Source of the DNA: Paracoccus onubensis | GTDB lineage: Bacteria > Pseudomonadota > Alphaproteobacteria > Rhodobacterales > Rhodobacteraceae | Assembly (NCBI RefSeq): GCF_003591515.1 | Contig: NZ_QZCG01000001.1 | Span: forward strand, 372,001-436,000 | Direction of reading: 5' to 3' | DNA length: 64,000 nucleotides | Part shown: one piece after another, positions 62,678 to 64,000 of the stretch | How positions within the stretch are numbered: the first letter of the stretch is position 1 | Layout: each line of letters starts with the position of its first letter | Program-made: the position numbers and the translations under genes | The notes under the pieces: model-generated | Told to the model about the DNA's origin: nothing | The model's database searches: none | Seen by the model: only the letters and a program-made list of their open reading frames with translations

Positions 62678-63553
62678 ATGAGTAACCGTACCACCCTATC
62701 CGTCGGCGCTGCACAATTTGCCAGTGTGATCGGCGATATCGATGCCGGTATCGCATTGCATCTGGACTGGATTGCGCAGGGTTGCGCCGCCGGGCTGGAT
62801 CTGCTGGTTCTGCCCGAATTGTCGCTGAATGGTCATCACGGCACCGAATGCCTGCTTGAGACCGCAATGTCGCGCAAGGATCCCCGCCTGGGAAAGCTGG
62901 CCGAGGCTGCGGGGCCGATGGCTTTGGCCCTGGGTTTCATCGAAGAAGGCCCGGCCGCGCAGTTCTATAACTCTTCCGCCATCCTCAGGGACGGCAAGCT
63001 TGTTCACCTGCACCGCAAGGTGAATATCCCAAATTACGGCAAGCTTGAGGAAGGCAAGCATTATGCCTCGGGGCGTTTTGTCGAGACATGGGCGCTTGAC
63101 GAAAACTGGCGCGCCGGGCTGCTGATCTGCGCCGATGTCTGGAATCCCGCCCTGACCCATCTGGCCTTTCAGCATGGCGCAACCATGCTGATCTGCCCGG
63201 TCAGTTCCGGGATCGAGGCTGTGGGCGCGGAATTCGACAATCCGGGTGGCTGGGCACTGACCTGCCGGTTCTATGCGATGATCTACGGCGCTCCGGTGAT
63301 CATGGTGAACCGGACCGGGACAGAGCGTGATCTGACCTTCTGGGGCGGCTCGCGCATCGTCGATCCTTTCGGGCGGGAGCTGGCCGTGGCCGGAGCGGAA
63401 GAAGAACTGATTACCGCCACACTCGACTATGACCAGCTTCGCCGTGCGCGGCATCAACTGCCGACCTTGCGCGACAGCAATATCGCCTTGGTCCATAACG
63501 AGACGGCGCGCTTGCTTGGCACTCTGGGTGTGCCTGATTTTCTGCGCGACTGA
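62678..63553 (+). CDS. Carbon-nitrogen hydrolase (nitrilase-superfamily amidase)
   Basis: Predicted amidase of 291 aa with the Glu-Lys-Cys triad: Glu47 in LVLPELSLNG, Lys114 in LVHLHRKVNIPNYG and Cys151 in LLICADVWNP. The rest (YNSSAILRDGKL, FDNPGGWALTCRFYAMIYGAPVIMVNRTG) is standard. Substrate unknown: an amide such as N-carbamoyl or omega-amide compounds. It starts 175 bp past the transporter and is followed 8 bp later by an MmgE/PrpD gene. Plain betaine degradation needs no amidase, so it hints at a further nitrogen compound. Confidence 0.9.
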   Translation: MSNRTTLSVGAAQFASVIGDIDAGIALHLDWIAQGCAAGLDLLVLPELSLNGHHGTECLLETAMSRKDPRLGKLAEAAGPMALALGFIEEGPAAQFYNSSAILRDGKLVHLHRKVNIPNYGKLEEGKHYASGRFVETWALDENWRAGLLICADVWNPALTHLAFQHGATMLICPVSSGIEAVGAEFDNPGGWALTCRFYAMIYGAPVIMVNRTGTERDLTFWGGSRIVDPFGRELAVAGAEEELITATLDYDQLRRARHQLPTLRDSNIALVHNETARLLGTLGVPDFLRD

Positions 63554-63561
63554 GGCCGATC

Positions 63562-64000
63562 ATGACACTGGCTTTTGCCGATTTCCTTCACGATACCCAT
63601 GCCGAAGATCTGCCGGACGAGGTCCTGATGCTGGCCCGTCACGCCCTGCTGGATCTGATCGGCGTCGCGGCGGCAGGCAGTCAGACCGCATTGTCGCGTA
63701 TTATCCGCGACCATGCTGCGGAACATTTCGCGCCGGGACGGAAATCCGCGATCATGCTGCTGGATGGCCGCCGGGTCAGTCCTGCGGGCGCGGCTTTGGC
63801 GGGCGGGATGACGATAGATGCGATGGATGCGCATGACGGCCACAAGCTGACCAAGGGCCATGTCGGTTGCGGCCTGTTCCCGGCCTTGCTTGCCATCGCT
63901 CAGGCCGAAGCCGTCACCGATGACCGCGCCTTCCTGACCGCGCTGGTGCTGGGATATGAGATCGGGACCCGCGCCGGCATCGCCCTGCATCGCAGCGCCT
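63562..64000 (+). CDS. MmgE/PrpD family protein (3' truncated by window)
   Basis: The first 146 residues of an MmgE/PrpD-family protein (2-methylcitrate dehydratase, cis-aconitate decarboxylase and iminosuccinate-hydrolase relatives). Seen are ARHALLDLIGVAAAGS, GRRVSPAGAALAGGMTIDAMDAHDGHKLTKGHVGCGLFPALLAIA, the conserved family segments. The rest lies outside the window. It would act on a carboxylic acid; linked here to an amidase and a quaternary-amine transporter. Confidence 0.85.
   Translation, partial: MTLAFADFLHDTHAEDLPDEVLMLARHALLDLIGVAAAGSQTALSRIIRDHAAEHFAPGRKSAIMLLDGRRVSPAGAALAGGMTIDAMDAHDGHKLTKGHVGCGLFPALLAIAQAEAVTDDRAFLTALVLGYEIGTRAGIALHRSA

Noticed and set aside
1..64000. Prophage, integrative element, transposase or CRISPR array
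   Set aside because: No integrase, transposase, phage structural gene, att-like repeat pair or spaced direct repeats were seen; the one tRNA gene has no integrase beside it.

Overview
The window reads as chromosome of a high-GC alphaproteobacterium of the Rhodobacteraceae, most like Paracoccus. The support is strong G/C third-position bias, an alpha-type sspB, DUF4169, an alphaproteobacterial carnitine dehydrogenase/thioesterase fusion, tightly packed ATGA-coupled operons, and a dispersed repeat (CTTCTTTGTCCAAATACC followed by a G/C-rich hairpin) lying next to gene ends. No phage, integrase, transposase, rRNA or CRISPR array is visible. One tRNA gene (Gly, anticodon TCC) is present.

Layout. 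0-2 kb: end of a phosphonate-type ABC transporter (two PhnE permeases). 2.3-10.5 kb: housekeeping and small envelope genes (pyrG, secG, cobQ, ispH, a GST, a LysE-family exporter, rnhA, a UPF0126/TRIC-like protein, two small exported proteins). 10.6-25.8 kb: an aromatic-acid catabolic regulon. It has a branched-chain-type ABC transporter plus cupin on the + strand, and an eight-gene - strand operon with an aryl-CoA ligase, a fused aminobenzoyl-CoA-type monooxygenase/reductase, an SDR, a crotonase, an acyl-CoA dehydrogenase, a thioesterase, a RidA-like protein and a flavin monooxygenase. A MarR regulator is divergent. The same palindrome (AAAATTTTAA-N-CTTGAA) precedes both operons, which ties them together.

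26-46 kb: mixed core genes, including a DyP peroxidase, a gene-poor stretch with three serial terminator hairpins, tadA, a large-ribosomal-subunit pseudouridine synthase, hemP, the zinc system znuA / zur-znuC-znuB with two candidate Zur boxes, a SulP transporter, NlpC/P60, an M17 aminopeptidase, a carbonic anhydrase, DedA, asd, sspB and fumC.

46.5-64 kb: a quaternary-amine island. A carnitine module (CaiX/ChoX-like binding protein, CdhR-like regulator, BKACE cleavage enzyme, carnitine dehydrogenase fused to betainyl-CoA thioesterase) should turn carnitine into glycine betaine. Past a serine hydrolase comes a second set: a GbcAB-like Rieske demethylase pair, an HcnB/HcnC-like heterodimeric flavin oxidase, a GbdR-like regulator, an OpuC-type two-permease transporter with a CBS-domain ATPase, a nitrilase-family amidase and an MmgE/PrpD protein cut by the window end. 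The first half fits stepwise betaine demethylation. The amidase and MmgE/PrpD partner are not explained by that route and may mark a less usual substrate.

All functions are assigned by reading motifs and context. No database search was run.
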